Positions 16,871-26,277 of a stretch of DNA of 52,914 nucleotides are shown piece by piece (position 1 is the first letter of the stretch; each line of letters begins with the position of its first letter). The DNA lies in assembly GCA_027031485.1 (NCBI GenBank), contig JALVQI010000011.1:1-52914 (forward strand), written 5' to 3'. Source of the DNA: Candidatus Aminicenantota bacterium (GTDB lineage Bacteria; Acidobacteriota; Aminicenantia; JAMOAD01). Below the pieces are notes generated by a model, which was not told the DNA's origin, did not search any database, and was given only the letters and a program-made list of their open reading frames with translations. The translations under genes were made by a program, and so were the position numbers.

Positions 16871-18718
16871 ATGGAAGATTACATATTATCTTCCCTCAAT
16901 GAAAAACAGAGGGAAGCGGTTTTGTACTTTGATTCTCCCCTTTTAATCAGTGCAGGTGCAGGTTCGGGAAAGACAAGGGTATTAACCCATAAAATAGCCT
17001 ATCTTATAGAAAAGAAAAAGGTTTTTCCGTATCAGATACTGGCTTTGACATTTACTAACAAAGCAGCAAAAGAGATGAGAGAGAGAGTGGAGTTTTTAAC
17101 AGGATTAAAAGCTGACGAACTCTGGATATCAACCTTTCATGCTTTCGGCCTGAAATTTTTAAGAAATGAAATTCATAAAGGCAAGAAGACAATTGTAATA
17201 GACAGAGCTGATCAAAAGAGCATTTTAAAGGAAATAATTAAAAAGAAAAGATTAAATCTATCAAAAGACAGACTTAAAGATATAATAAACAGTTTTTCCA
17301 ATATTAAAAAAAGAGGGATAATATTAAATAGGAGAGAAATTCTAATAAATTTTATCAGCTCTGAACTTGTTGATCTCTTTCTTGCATATCAGAAAGAGCT
17401 TGAAAAAAGAGATGCTCTGGATTTTGATGACCTTATTTCTCAAACTTACACAAGCCTTAAAAAATTTCCTGAAATCAGGGAAAAATACAGAAAAAAATTC
17501 AAATACATTCTTGTTGACGAATTTCAGGATACCTCCCCCGAACAATATAAACTTTTAAAAGAGCTAATAAGCAATGGAAACATAGCGGTTGTCGGTGATG
17601 AGGATCAAAGCATATACTCCTGGAGAGGCGCGGATATGAATATTTTTTTAAGTTTTCCTAAAGATTTTCCGAATACGAAAATCATCAGATTGGAAGAAAA
17701 TTACAGATCAACGAAAATAATAACAAACAGCGCCTCCTCAGTAATTAAAGAGAATAAAAACAGAATAGGGAAAATCCTTTTCACAAACAACACTGTTGGA
17801 GACAGAATTATTGTTTTTTTCGGAAAAACAAAGGAAGAGGAAGCCTCTTTTATAGCAGGGACAATAAGAAATAATTTTGATAACACTGATTTCTTTCCTG
17901 TCGGTATCTTATACAGGATAAATAGCAGATCACGAGCTATAGAAGATGCACTGCTGACCTATGGAATCCCTTATAAAATAGTGGGAGGTCTAAGCTTTTA
18001 CGATAGAAAGGTGGTAAAAGATATAACAGCCTATTTAAAACTTGCTTACAATGAAGAAGATAATCCCTCCTTTATCAGGGCTATCAGTTTTCCAAACAGA
18101 GGGTTTGGGAAAAAAACACTGGAATCAATCGCATCTTTCTCCGAAGAAAAAGGAATTTCCTCCTATTACAGAGCCTTAAAAGAACTCATGGATTCCGGGA
18201 CTTTGAAAAAACCAAAAGGAAAGGATTTTATCGAGCTAATAGAACATCTGAAAAACAATATGGATTCTTCCGTCCACTATTTAATCTCCGAAGTCGTCGA
18301 AAAAACCGGATATCTAAAAGCTCTTTCAAAAAAAGATGATCCCTTTAATACCCAAAAGGAAAATGTCAAAGAATTAATAGAGCTCGCATCAAATTTTAGC
18401 GGAGATCTTGCCTCTTTTATCACCACTCTGGTTTTAAGAGAACAGGTGGAGGATATAACTTCAGAGACAAAGGTTTCTTTGATGACAATTCACGCTGCAA
18501 AAGGACTTGAGTTTAACACTGTTTTTTTAGCCGGAGTGGAAGATGGTTCCTTGCCGCATTTTTTGTCCAAGGATGACAAAAGCTTAATAGAAGAAGAAAG
18601 GCGTTTGTTCTATGTTGCAATGACAAGAGCAAAAAAGAGGCTTTATCTAACACACATAAAGGAGGCTTCAATCTTCTTGGAACCAATTCCAAAACACTTT
18701 CTATACTTTACAAGATAA
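16871..18718 (+). CDS. UvrD/PcrA-type superfamily 1 DNA helicase
   Basis: A 3'-5' DNA helicase for repair and for clearing proteins from DNA. The ATG at 16871, 4 bp after the phoU stop, starts MEDYILSSLNEKQREAV, the normal beginning of the family (Q motif); an upstream ATG at 16829 lies inside phoU and adds an unrelated leader, so I rejected it. Motifs in order are Walker A AGAGSGKT (28-35), TFTNKAAKEM (Ia), DFDDLI, VDEFQDT (II), VVGDEDQSIYSWRGAD (III) and SLMTIHAAKGLEF (V), then ERRLFYVAMTRAKKRLY (VI). At 615 residues it lacks the longer C-terminal tail of typical PcrA. Its place after phoU seems incidental. Confidence 0.92.
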   Translation: MEDYILSSLNEKQREAVLYFDSPLLISAGAGSGKTRVLTHKIAYLIEKKKVFPYQILALTFTNKAAKEMRERVEFLTGLKADELWISTFHAFGLKFLRNEIHKGKKTIVIDRADQKSILKEIIKKKRLNLSKDRLKDIINSFSNIKKRGIILNRREILINFISSELVDLFLAYQKELEKRDALDFDDLISQTYTSLKKFPEIREKYRKKFKYILVDEFQDTSPEQYKLLKELISNGNIAVVGDEDQSIYSWRGADMNIFLSFPKDFPNTKIIRLEENYRSTKIITNSASSVIKENKNRIGKILFTNNTVGDRIIVFFGKTKEEEASFIAGTIRNNFDNTDFFPVGILYRINSRSRAIEDALLTYGIPYKIVGGLSFYDRKVVKDITAYLKLAYNEEDNPSFIRAISFPNRGFGKKTLESIASFSEEKGISSYYRALKELMDSGTLKKPKGKDFIELIEHLKNNMDSSVHYLISEVVEKTGYLKALSKKDDPFNTQKENVKELIELASNFSGDLASFITTLVLREQVEDITSETKVSLMTIHAAKGLEFNTVFLAGVEDGSLPHFLSKDDKSLIEEERRLFYVAMTRAKKRLYLTHIKEASIFLEPIPKHFLYFTR

Positions 18719-18761
18719 CCCTGTTTTTCCGGTAAGATTATTTTTGACACATTTCGTTTAA

Positions 18762-18790
18762 TTGAAAAACAAATACATATTATGTAAAAT
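18762..18790 (+). promoter_or_regulatory. Promoter of cysS, leaderless arrangement
   Basis: TTGAAA (18762-18767), a 17-bp spacer and TAAAAT (18785-18790). The -10 ends 5 nt before the cysS ATG at 18796 with no ribosome site. A TTGACA at 18744-18749 has no -10 at a suitable distance. Confidence 0.6.
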
Positions 18791-18795
18791 AATGC

Positions 18796-20199
18796 ATGAA
18801 ATTTTATGATACGTATTCGGGAAAAATCGTTGAGTTTAAGCCTCTTCATAAAGGTGAAGTTCGTATGTATACATGCGGTCCTACCGTGTATGATTATGCC
18901 CATATCGGAAATTTCAGATCCTACATATTTGAGGATATCGTAAGAAGGACCTTTAAATATTTTGGATATAAAGTCACCCAGGTAATGAATATTACTGACG
19001 TGGATGATAAAACAATAAAAAAATCGGCCGAGTTAGGAATTTCCTTAAAAGATTATACGGAAAAGTATACACAGGCTTTTTTCGAAGATATAGACACTTT
19101 AAGAATCGAAAGAGCGGAATTTTATCCGAAAGCCACCGAACATATAAAAGAGATGGTGGAACTTATCAAAAAACTTCTTGATAAAGGTTATGCCTATATT
19201 AAAGAGGACGCAATTTACTATGATATTTCCAAATTTGAAAATTACGGAGCACTTTCAAAAATTGATGTTAAAAACCTTAGAAAAGGAGTAAGAATTCAGA
19301 TAGATGAATACGATAAAGATAATGTCCAGGATTTTGCTCTCTGGAAATTTAAAAGGGAAGGAGAACCTTTCTGGAAAACCGAAATCGGAGAGGGAAGACC
19401 GGGGTGGCATATTGAATGCTCTGCCATGAGTATGAAATATCTTGGAGAAACCTTTGACATACATATGGGAGGTGTCGACAATATCTTTCCCCATCATGAA
19501 AATGAGATAGCTCAATCTGAGGGAGCCACAGGTAAAAAATTTGTAAACTACTGGATTCATATTCACCATCTTATTGTAAACGGGGAAAAAATGTCAAAAT
19601 CCAAAGGTAATTTTTATACACTGAGGGATCTTCTGAGAATCGGATATAAACCTGAAGCAATAAGATTTTTACTCCTTTCCACCCATTATAGGAAAACTCT
19701 CAACTTTACAATGGAAGCTCTTAAACAGGCAACCAAGAATGTGGAAAGAGTCTTTAATTTCTATTATGATTTAAAAACAACCGTTTTCAAAGAAAAAGAG
19801 GAAAGTTCAGAAGTAAAAGAAATCATTGGTAATAGTGAAAAAAAATTCAGAGCTGCTCTTGAAGATGATTTTAATGTAAGCTTAGCAACAAGCACTTTGT
19901 TTGAATTCATAAAAAAAATCAACAAGATTCAGAGCGCAGGTGGTATCGGAAGAAAAGATTCAGAATTGGTTTTGAATTCTTTAAACAATTATAATAAAAT
20001 TTTTGATATCCTTCCCAAAAAGTTAGAAACAGAAATCGAAGAGGAAATGTATAAACTCATAAAGGAAAGAGAAAAAGCAAGAAAAGAAAAAAATTATAAA
20101 AGAGCTGACGAAATAAGAGACATTCTGAAAGATAAAGGAATTATCCTTGAAGATACTCAATCGGGGGTGAGATGGAAGAAAAGGAGTGATATTTCATAA
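18796..20199 (+). CDS. cysS: Cysteinyl-tRNA synthetase
   Basis: Charges tRNA-Cys with cysteine. The 467-residue class I synthetase shows the HIGH-type motif within CGPTVYDYAHIGNFRSY (27-43), the KMSKS loop GEKMSKSKGN (263-272), and the zinc ligands Cys27, Cys208 (GWHIECSAM) and the HHENE segment (233-237, FPHHENEIAQSEG). The DALR anticodon-binding domain and a lysine-rich tail close the protein. It is transcribed alone from its own promoter with no Shine-Dalgarno. The window also holds a tRNA-Cys gene 20 kb away, its substrate. Assignment is firm. Confidence 0.97.
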   Translation: MKFYDTYSGKIVEFKPLHKGEVRMYTCGPTVYDYAHIGNFRSYIFEDIVRRTFKYFGYKVTQVMNITDVDDKTIKKSAELGISLKDYTEKYTQAFFEDIDTLRIERAEFYPKATEHIKEMVELIKKLLDKGYAYIKEDAIYYDISKFENYGALSKIDVKNLRKGVRIQIDEYDKDNVQDFALWKFKREGEPFWKTEIGEGRPGWHIECSAMSMKYLGETFDIHMGGVDNIFPHHENEIAQSEGATGKKFVNYWIHIHHLIVNGEKMSKSKGNFYTLRDLLRIGYKPEAIRFLLLSTHYRKTLNFTMEALKQATKNVERVFNFYYDLKTTVFKEKEESSEVKEIIGNSEKKFRAALEDDFNVSLATSTLFEFIKKINKIQSAGGIGRKDSELVLNSLNNYNKIFDILPKKLETEIEEEMYKLIKEREKARKEKNYKRADEIRDILKDKGIILEDTQSGVRWKKRSDIS

Positions 20200-20226
20200 T
20201 TTTAAAATCGTGGTCTTTGGGGATAC

Positions 20227-20254
20227 TTGACAAAAAAATAAAATATCTTATTAT
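20227..20254 (+). promoter_or_regulatory. Promoter of the chemoreceptor gene
   Basis: TTGACA (20227-20232), a 16-bp spacer and TATTAT (20249-20254), about 32 bp before the ATG. The leader carries AAGGAGGT. The form is sigma70-like, not the FliA (sigma28) type often found at chemotaxis genes. Confidence 0.65.
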
Positions 20255-20286
20255 ATTTATAGTGTTATTTAAAAGGAGGTAATATC

Positions 20287-22275
20287 ATGAACTTTTCTTT
20301 GAAAGATATGTCAATTAAATGGAAATTAATCATACCGATCTTTGTTATTATAATCTTATTGGGAATTGCCGGAATCCTTTTGTTTGTTAAAGTTCAAAGA
20401 GATTCCATGGAAAGAATGGTTATAGAAGAAACAACAGTGAGAATGGAAGAGATTAATAGTAATATAAAAAGAATTTCTAACAAAGCATTAATAGTCGCCT
20501 CCGTTTTTTCAAGCCTGAAAGGGTTAGACAGTATATATAAAGATCCGAATGAAAAAAGGGCAAGACAAAGACTTCGAAAGCTTGTGTCTCCCATTATAAA
20601 AAAGATGAAGAAAGATTTGAACTTAAAAGTTTTAAAGGTTCACTTCCATAAACCGCCTGCAAAAAGTTTTTTAAGAGTGTGGAAGAAACCCGGCCAGGGG
20701 GACGGAGGAGATGATCTTTCGAGTTTCAGATTCACAATACTAAAAGTAAGCAAGACACATAACCCCCTTACTGGTGTTGAATTGGGAAGAGGTGGTTTTG
20801 TTATGAGAGGAATTGCACCTATCTTTTCCGGAAATAAGTATCTGGGTTCTGTTGAGGTTCTCTTTCCCCTCTCAGAGCTGATAAAAATTTCCCATTTGAC
20901 AAAATTAGAAAGTCTCTATTTCTTTATAGATAAGAACTCAATCAAAGGTATCAAAATATTTTCAAATTTGAAGGGAGAGCAAAAAGGAAGATTTGTTTTA
21001 AATAAATGGATTGGCCTGGATTATAAAAAAATAGCCCCTCTTATTACAGCAAAAGAGCTTCAAAAAGGGATAAAAAAGCATTTGCTTTTTTATAAAAAGA
21101 ATCTCTACTTCGGGACAATTCCGGTAAATGATTTTTCCGGAAAACCAATAGGTGTATTTCTGTATGTGAGAGATGTTTCAGGCGAAAAAGAATTGTTTAT
21201 GAGAACCATTCTTGTAGTGTTAATCGGAACAATTGTCGCCATTTTTATCGTTTCTTTAATCATATATCTATTTTTGACCAATAGTATAAATAGAATAATA
21301 TCTTTCCAGGAACTCTTTAACAAAGCTTCTTCCGGAGATCTGAGAGTTAAGGTGGACGACGATAGAAGAGATGAGGTCGGAATGTTGGGTGTATATTTTA
21401 ACTCCTTTATACAAAGTCTTTCCACCCTTATAAAGGAGACAAAAGAAAATGCCATAAATATAAGCACATCTTCCGATGAAATCGCAGCAACGACTGAGAA
21501 GATGTCAACATCTTCCGAAGAGCAAACGGCTCAAGCCGCAAGTGTTGCCTCGGCAGTCGAAGAGCTTGCCGCTTCCTTTGCAGAGATAAATGAAAATGTA
21601 AAAACAACTCAGGAAAATGCCGTTAAAGCAATGGAGCTCACTAAAAACAGTGCCGCAATAATCTCCGATACAATAAATTCAATCGACAGTATATCAGATA
21701 AAACAGAAGCTCTCTCAAGTATAGTTAACAGATTGGGAGAATCCACTGTCTCCATATCTGAAATTGTTAATGTTATAAATGATATTGCAGATCAAACAAA
21801 TCTCTTAGCATTAAATGCCGCAATTGAAGCTGCAAGAGCCGGTGAGGCGGGAAGAGGATTTGCCGTTGTTGCGGATGAGGTCAGAAAATTAGCCGAGAGA
21901 ACAACAAAATCCACAAAGGAGATAGAAGAAATCATTACAAGACTTCAGGGAGAGTCAAAAGATGCGGAGAAAGCCATGAAGATAGCTCTTGATGAGGTCG
22001 CAAACGGAAAAGAGATGGGGCAAAAGAGCATAGGGGTGTTAAATGAAATTCAAAGTTCAAGTGAAGGAATAGTAACATTAATGAACAGTGTTGCCGCTGC
22101 GATTGAAGAGATCAACAGAACAATCGGAGAGGTTAATGTAAATGTACAGCAGATTGCCGAAGCTTCCGGAGATATTAATAGTTCAATAATGGGAATCGCC
22201 CAATCAGCAGTAGATCTTAACAATCTTGCGGAAAAAATGAGAGAGAGTGTCGAGAAATTCAAAATAGAGGAATAA
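20287..22275 (+). CDS. Methyl-accepting chemotaxis protein
   Basis: A 662-residue transmembrane chemoreceptor. Residues about 14-33 are helix 1, 35-300 a large periplasmic sensor (it includes [17 protein letters not shown] and a [10 protein letters not shown]-type segment typical of dCache-like sensors for carboxylated or small ligands), 305-328 helix 2, then HAMP and the signalling domain. The kinase-contact tip [20 protein letters not shown] and [18 protein letters not shown] is intact. The coiled coil continues to the C-terminus, which lacks a CheR/CheB tethering pentapeptide. No cheA, cheW or flagellar genes are in the window, only the CheX domain fused to GlmU. Ligand unknown. Confidence 0.93.
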   Translation: MNFSLKDMSIKWKLIIPIFVIIILLGIAGILLFVKVQRDSMERMVIEETTVRMEEINSNIKRISNKALIVASVFSSLKGLDSIYKDPNEKRARQRLRKLVSPIIKKMKKDLNLKVLKVHFHKPPAKSFLRVWKKPGQGDGGDDLSSFRFTILKVSKTHNPLTGVELGRGGFVMRGIAPIFSGNKYLGSVEVLFPLSELIKISHLTKLESLYFFIDKNSIKGIKIFSNLKGEQKGRFVLNKWIGLDYKKIAPLITAKELQKGIKKHLLFYKKNLYFGTIPVNDFSGKPIGVFLYVRDVSGEKELFMRTILVVLIGTIVAIFIVSLIIYLFLTNSINRIISFQELFNKASSGDLRVKVDDDRRDEVGMLGVYFNSFIQSLSTLIKETKENAINISTSSDEIAATTEKMSTSSEEQTAQAASVASAVEELAASFAEINENVKTTQENAVKAMELTKNSAAIISDTINSIDSISDKTEALSSIVNRLGESTVSISEIVNVINDIADQTNLLALNAAIEAARAGEAGRGFAVVADEVRKLAERTTKSTKEIEEIITRLQGESKDAEKAMKIALDEVANGKEMGQKSIGVLNEIQSSSEGIVTLMNSVAAAIEEINRTIGEVNVNVQQIAEASGDINSSIMGIAQSAVDLNNLAEKMRESVEKFKIEE

Positions 22276-22376
22276 TTTCACTGAAAAAACCAATAATTAA
22301 AAAAGTTAATAAACCTTTAAATTAAGATAATTAACTTAATCTTTAGAAAAACACCTTTTATTAAATAATTTTTAAT

Positions 22377-23030
22377 TTAGATTTCAAGATATGTTCCCGG
22401 TTCCAATATCTTTATTTCCGCGAATTTTTCCGCCAATTTCTTAAACTCTCGGGGATCGGCTTTTATAGGATCCCATGTATTATAGTGCATCGGGACAGCA
22501 ATTTCAGGCTTAACCAATTCAACAGCTTTTGCCGCAAGTCTATTATCCATATTAAATAATCCGTCAATGGGAAGGAGCATCACATCCGGAGAAAACATTT
22601 CCCCGATAAGGCTCATTGTAGCAAAAAGCCCTGTATCTCCCGTATGATAAACTTTCTTACCATCCATTGAAATAACAAATCCTGTGGGAGACCCTTTACC
22701 GGACGAATGCATAGCCGGGGTCATGGAAAAGGAAGCTCCTTCAAGATGAGCTGTTCCTCCTATATTCATCCCAAGGGAATCCACTCCCTTTGCCTGAAGC
22801 TCAAGAGAGATTTCATATATTGTTACTACCTTTGCTCCCGTGCTTTTCGCAATCTTTTCAGTATCTCCCATATGATCTCCGTGGTCATGGGTTAAAGCAA
22901 TATAGTCAATGTTTTTTGTATCTTCATCATTAACTTTAGCAACCGGATTATCAGAAATAAAGGGATCAATCAAAATCCTTTTGCTTCCTTCTAACAAAAA
23001 AGCAGAGTGTCCCAACCATTTTATTTTCAT
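22377..23030 (-). CDS. Metal-dependent hydrolase, UPF0173 metallo-beta-lactamase fold
   Basis: A 217-residue cytoplasmic metallo-beta-lactamase-fold protein. The start is the ATG at 23030 (MKIKWLGHSAFLLEGS), set by GAGGAGGT 5 bp upstream; a start 13 codons earlier would lie within the preceding gene. The dinuclear metal motif is THDHGDHMGD, with later ligands in VYHTGDTGLF and PMHYNTWDP. The family resembles UlaG lactonases, but UPF0173 members have no settled substrate. It follows the membrane-protein gene by 1 bp and its ribosome site lies inside that gene, so the two are co-expressed. Confidence 0.88.
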   Translation of the reverse strand: MKIKWLGHSAFLLEGSKRILIDPFISDNPVAKVNDEDTKNIDYIALTHDHGDHMGDTEKIAKSTGAKVVTIYEISLELQAKGVDSLGMNIGGTAHLEGASFSMTPAMHSSGKGSPTGFVISMDGKKVYHTGDTGLFATMSLIGEMFSPDVMLLPIDGLFNMDNRLAAKAVELVKPEIAVPMHYNTWDPIKADPREFKKLAEKFAEIKILEPGTYLEI

Positions 23031-23031
23031 T

Positions 23032-23472
23032 TTATACCTCCTCAAAATTTTTATTTTTTCTTTTTCCAAAGACCAAGGGAATTAAAAAGGTATAAATCGG
23101 CAAAAGGAGTGCTCCGTAAATCCTTTTATACCATTTAAAGTAAAGAAAAGGGCCCCCGAGAGCAAAAACCCATACCACAAAGGAAATAGTGGAGATAATA
23201 ATTTGCTTATACGGTGGTTTTCTGTTTTCTTCCTTTGTAATTATGTAAATATATAGAGGTGTTAAGATAAATACTATGGCAAATACTGTTAATTCAAGAG
23301 TTTTTGTGGTTTCCTTTGAAGATTCAAGAATCGCGGAAAGTGTAATATAAAGTGTTACAATTTCAGCCGGAATCAGTTTTAGAAGTTTTGTCAGGTAATT
23401 ATCATAGAGCTCTCTTTTTTTTCCTTTTCTAAGCCCTTTTTCCTCTACCTCTAAAACTATTCTTCTCCCCAT
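23032..23472 (-). CDS. Uncharacterised four-helix membrane protein
   Basis: A 146-residue protein with a basic N-terminus and about four membrane helices (roughly 33-50, 60-78, 88-108, 116-135). The segment LTKLLKLIPAEIVTLYITLS is a pattern that I have seen in small uncharacterised bacterial membrane proteins, but I cannot name a family with confidence. The start has AAGGAT 8-10 bp upstream and a clear promoter further up. It is the first gene of a two-gene unit with the metallo-hydrolase. No function is proposed. Confidence 0.6.
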   Translation of the reverse strand: MGRRIVLEVEEKGLRKGKKRELYDNYLTKLLKLIPAEIVTLYITLSAILESSKETTKTLELTVFAIVFILTPLYIYIITKEENRKPPYKQIIISTISFVVWVFALGGPFLYFKWYKRIYGALLLPIYTFLIPLVFGKRKNKNFEEV

Positions 23473-23497
23473 TATTATTTATCCTTTTTAATTTTTA

Positions 23498-23546
23498 ATG
23501 ATAAAACCTTTATCTTATTTTGTCAATATTGCCCTTTGCGTCAAAA
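23498..23546 (-). promoter_or_regulatory. Promoter with upstream 15-bp box (shared with the TPR gene)
   Basis: On the minus strand TTGACA (23521-23526), a 17-bp spacer and TATCAT (23498-23503). Exactly 5 bp upstream of the -35 lies TTTTGACGCAAAGGG (23532-23546), a box found again, at the same 5-bp spacing, at the promoter of the TPR gene (47254-47268). It is a candidate activator site. Confidence 0.6.
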
Positions 23547-23549
23547 GTC

Positions 23550-23761
23550 ATGGACTCCGGATTAACCTACACAACTACAAAAAAATTTTATAAGGTTTTA
23601 ACAGAGAACGGAATAAAAAAGTTGAAGACATTGACATTCTAAAATGACCCCTTATCAGCCCATGTAGAGATAAAAAAGATGTAAGAAATAAAAAAGCCCT
23701 TGAAATACTTTGTAAAACTGTTGAAAAAGATAAAATTTATCTGATCTTATTAAAAAAATAA
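23550..23761 (+). pseudogene. Two short coding-like fragments (possible decayed gene)
   Basis: In the 329-bp gap before the flippase gene, an ATG at 23550 opens 30 codons (beginning MDSGLTYTTTKKFYKV and ending at TAA 23640). A second frame from 23648 to the TAA at 23759 gives 37 codons including CRDKKDVRNKKALEILCKT. Both read like ordinary protein but neither has a ribosome site, and together they look like a frameshifted, truncated remnant. I recognise no family. The alternative is chance open frames in AT-rich DNA. The rest of the gap holds only the leftward promoter and the flippase -10 box. Confidence 0.2.
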
Positions 23762-23788
23762 TTTATTCCTTTTTTCTTTAATAGTCTG

Positions 23789-23794
23789 TATAAT
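23789..23794 (+). promoter_or_regulatory. -10 box directly before the flippase ATG
   Basis: A perfect TATAAT ends 7 nt before the ATG at 23802. The -35 region is poor and no properly spaced ribosome site exists (AGGGG abuts the ATG), so this is a weaker member of the leaderless group. Confidence 0.4.
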
Positions 23795-23801
23795 TTAGGG
23801 G

Positions 23802-25034
23802 ATGATTAAAAGAATTTTTAAAACCTCTGTTTACTCCATAATTTCAAGATTTTTCATCACAACAACAAACTTAGCCGTGGTTTTTTTCATAGCAAAACAT
23901 TTAGGCAAACAGGATCTGGGGATTTACGGAATAGCCTTTTTCTTCTATCAATTTTTTAACAGCTTCTCCTCGATGGGAATTCCTGTTTTCATAGGAAAGG
24001 AGGTAGCCTCCAAAAGGGAGAACAGTGATAAGGTAATAGACATTTTTAATGAATTTTTAGTGGCAAACCTATACGGTCTCATCTCTTCTCTACCAATAAT
24101 CCTATTATTCCTGTTTTTTTATCACAAAATTTCACTGAGTCTGCTCTTGCTCTCCTTTGTAGCCGGCTTTTTACTTGGAATTGAAAGAAATTTAAGCGGT
24201 TTTCTCCTGGGAAAGGAATTAATGCTATATGAGAGTGTTGCAAATGGAGCGGAATTTTTAATAATTATATTATCTCTCTTTCTTATTTCACCAGACTTTT
24301 TTAATAATGTTGAGCTCATATTCGTACTGAGAATAATAGCTCTCTTTATAGGAGTAATTTTACGGATTACTTTTCTAAAAGATTGTTTAAAACTAAAAAC
24401 CATTGGATTCAAACTAAAGTATTTCTCAGAAATAAAATTTTACTGGATGTCAGCCCTTTCTTACCTTTTTTTCAGACAGATAGATATTTTTATACTCTCA
24501 TTTCTTTTTGCAAAATCTATTATCGGAGATTATTTCCTCTCAATAAGAATCTTTTATGCTGTAGCTATCCTGGCAGAGGTTATATCTCTCGCTTTGACTC
24601 CGTTTATATCAAGAATTTACAATAATAAGGAAAACATTGAATTTAAAAAATTCAGGAATATGCTATTTGCTTTTTCCCTTCTCATGGGAATGTTTTTAGG
24701 AGGCTTCCTTTATGGTTTCAGAGATTTTTTAATCTCTCTTTTTAACAGGTCAATGATTGAAAACTGTAGCCACTATTTGGCTATATTATCTATCGCAATA
24801 CCTTTCAGATTCAGTATATACCTATTAGGTTCAATGATGAGCTCATCAAAATTTCAGGATATAAGACTTTATATAAATTTAACCGGGGCTATTTTGTTCA
24901 TCCTTATTATTTTTATATTGGTTAAATTATTTTCTGTCAACGGAGCAATATATTCTAAAATAATCACTGAAATTTTCCTTTTTTCTTCCTATTTTTATTT
25001 TGTTTTCTTTAAAATGAAAAAAGAAAAAGGATAG
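23802..25034 (+). CDS. Polysaccharide flippase-like membrane protein (MATE/Wzx superfamily)
   Basis: A 410-residue protein with about twelve hydrophobic helices and short loops. The beginning, SVYSIISRFFITTTNLAVVF followed by FIAKHLGKQDLGIYGIAFFF, is the typical opening of oligosaccharide flippases, in which the G-x-x-D/x-GIY pattern lies between helices 1 and 2. Such proteins flip lipid-linked oligosaccharides across the cytoplasmic membrane. It is not within a polysaccharide cluster here; the nearest glycosyltransferase is 9 kb away. Its stop lies 3 bp from that of a small leftward open frame. Substrate unknown; superfamily level is sound. Confidence 0.82.
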   Translation: MIKRIFKTSVYSIISRFFITTTNLAVVFFIAKHLGKQDLGIYGIAFFFYQFFNSFSSMGIPVFIGKEVASKRENSDKVIDIFNEFLVANLYGLISSLPIILLFLFFYHKISLSLLLLSFVAGFLLGIERNLSGFLLGKELMLYESVANGAEFLIIILSLFLISPDFFNNVELIFVLRIIALFIGVILRITFLKDCLKLKTIGFKLKYFSEIKFYWMSALSYLFFRQIDIFILSFLFAKSIIGDYFLSIRIFYAVAILAEVISLALTPFISRIYNNKENIEFKKFRNMLFAFSLLMGMFLGGFLYGFRDFLISLFNRSMIENCSHYLAILSIAIPFRFSIYLLGSMMSSSKFQDIRLYINLTGAILFILIIFILVKLFSVNGAIYSKIITEIFLFSSYFYFVFFKMKKEKG

Positions 25035-25037
25035 GTT

Positions 25038-25223
25038 TCAATCCTCTGTTATTTCAATAACTTGACATTCAGAATCCTTAATATAAAAAACAGCTAACAC
25101 TCTATTACGAACAATTTTGTATGTCTTTTCGACAAAAAAGACGAAATTATCAGAAAAACAATCCGGTGAAAATTTTAAAACAAAGAAATTACATACAGGT
25201 TAATTAAACTAAAAAATGGCATA
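25038..25223 (-). CDS. Small open reading frame of uncertain reality
   Basis: A 61-codon frame from ATG 25223 to TGA 25038, tail to tail with the flippase gene (3 bp gap). The second half reads convincingly as protein (KTYKIVRNRVLAVFYIKD then SECQVIEITED), while the first half is Phe-rich and looks less like a coding region. There is no ribosome site before the ATG. It may be the 3' remnant of a lost gene, or a short gene starting internally. It also overlaps the leader of the following rightward gene. I recognise no family. Confidence 0.22.
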
Positions 25224-25275
25224 AAATTTGAGTGAATATTTTATGAATAAAAAAAATAAGTAAGGAGGTTTAAAA

Positions 25276-26277
25276 ATGAAAAAAAGAATTATAGTTCTTA
25301 TTTTGTTAATAGCTGTTTTTACATTTTATGCATATTCAAAAGAGATTAGGCTGATAGAACCCTCGGTTCCCATTGTATGGAAAATCGGAAGCACACATTT
25401 AATTGAATGGTCAACTGTGGGCATAAAGGGAAACATAATGATTTCTCTTTTTCAAAATGGAACAAAAATGGGAGATATTTACAAAGGGCCCAATTCTGGA
25501 ATATATCAATGGCATATTAAAAATTATACGGATGGTACTCCCATTTCGGAAGGAATATATACACTAAAAGTTATTTCAAAAAGATTTCCTGGCATCTCTG
25601 CAGAAACCAAACTTATTTTAGCCAACAACCCAACAATTTATATCTTGAAACCTTCATCCGAGGTAAACTGGAATGTAGGGGAAAAAAGATGGATAGAATG
25701 GGTTTCAGGAGGTATTACAGGTCCCATAAAAATTTCTTTGATCAAGGATGGAAAACCAATAGGTGTCATTTACAAAGGACCTAACACAGGAAGTTTCCAT
25801 TGGGAAATAGAGAAAAAATTAAATGGGAAAGAAATTCCGGAAGGTCCTCTAAGCTTAAAAATCAGTTCCTTAACCATGCCATCGATTTTCAGCGAAAAAA
25901 GAATAATACTCTCATCTAAAACAAAGTGCCATTTAAAATTAATTTCCCCCCCCGCCAGCACTCAAGGAAGAGCTTTTGTTAAAGATAAAATCATTAAAAT
26001 TAAATGGAAAAGTTCGGAATGTCCTGAAAATACCATAATTGTTACAGTTTTAATAATGAAAAATGGGCAATGCTCTGAAGATAGAGCCAACCATCAAATT
26101 GTCTTTTCCACGCTTATAAGAGACAAAGGAGTATTCAGATGGGTTTTGCCTGACAACTTAACTCCAGGTGTTTATAGAATTGAGCTTAAAAAAGGAAGCA
26201 AGAAAGTGTACTCCGGTTGCTTCACCGTACTTTTTAAAAGAAAATCCGATATTAAAGGAAACAAAAGCATAAGATAA
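25276..26277 (+). CDS. Secreted protein with duplicated Ser-Thr-rich/KNH-like beta domains
   Basis: A 333-residue exported protein: signal peptide at 1-20 (MKKRIIVLILLIAVFTFYAY). Residues about 24-112 and 113-210 are two copies of the same domain, each with a W-x-x-G opening (IVWKIGSTHLIEWSTVGIKG and VNWNVGEKRWIEWVSGGITG), a GxxxGxIYKGPN-GxxxW block (MGDIYKGPNSGIYQW, IGVIYKGPNTGSFHW) and a PEG/SEG-L/Y-L-K ending. A third, diverged domain with three cysteines fills 215-325. The repeats resemble the Kre9/KNH-like beta-sandwich found in bacterial surface proteins, a guess from pattern. The ribosome site is AAGGAGG. Monocistronic; role probably extracellular binding or structure. Confidence 0.7.
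   Translation: MKKRIIVLILLIAVFTFYAYSKEIRLIEPSVPIVWKIGSTHLIEWSTVGIKGNIMISLFQNGTKMGDIYKGPNSGIYQWHIKNYTDGTPISEGIYTLKVISKRFPGISAETKLILANNPTIYILKPSSEVNWNVGEKRWIEWVSGGITGPIKISLIKDGKPIGVIYKGPNTGSFHWEIEKKLNGKEIPEGPLSLKISSLTMPSIFSEKRIILSSKTKCHLKLISPPASTQGRAFVKDKIIKIKWKSSECPENTIIVTVLIMKNGQCSEDRANHQIVFSTLIRDKGVFRWVLPDNLTPGVYRIELKKGSKKVYSGCFTVLFKRKSDIKGNKSIR

Noticed and set aside
25218-25234. A possible sigma54 promoter (TGGCA and TTG elements) before the secreted repeat protein
   Set aside because: The spacing between the GG and GC-type elements is off by one, and the second element reads TTTGA, so the match is not good enough.
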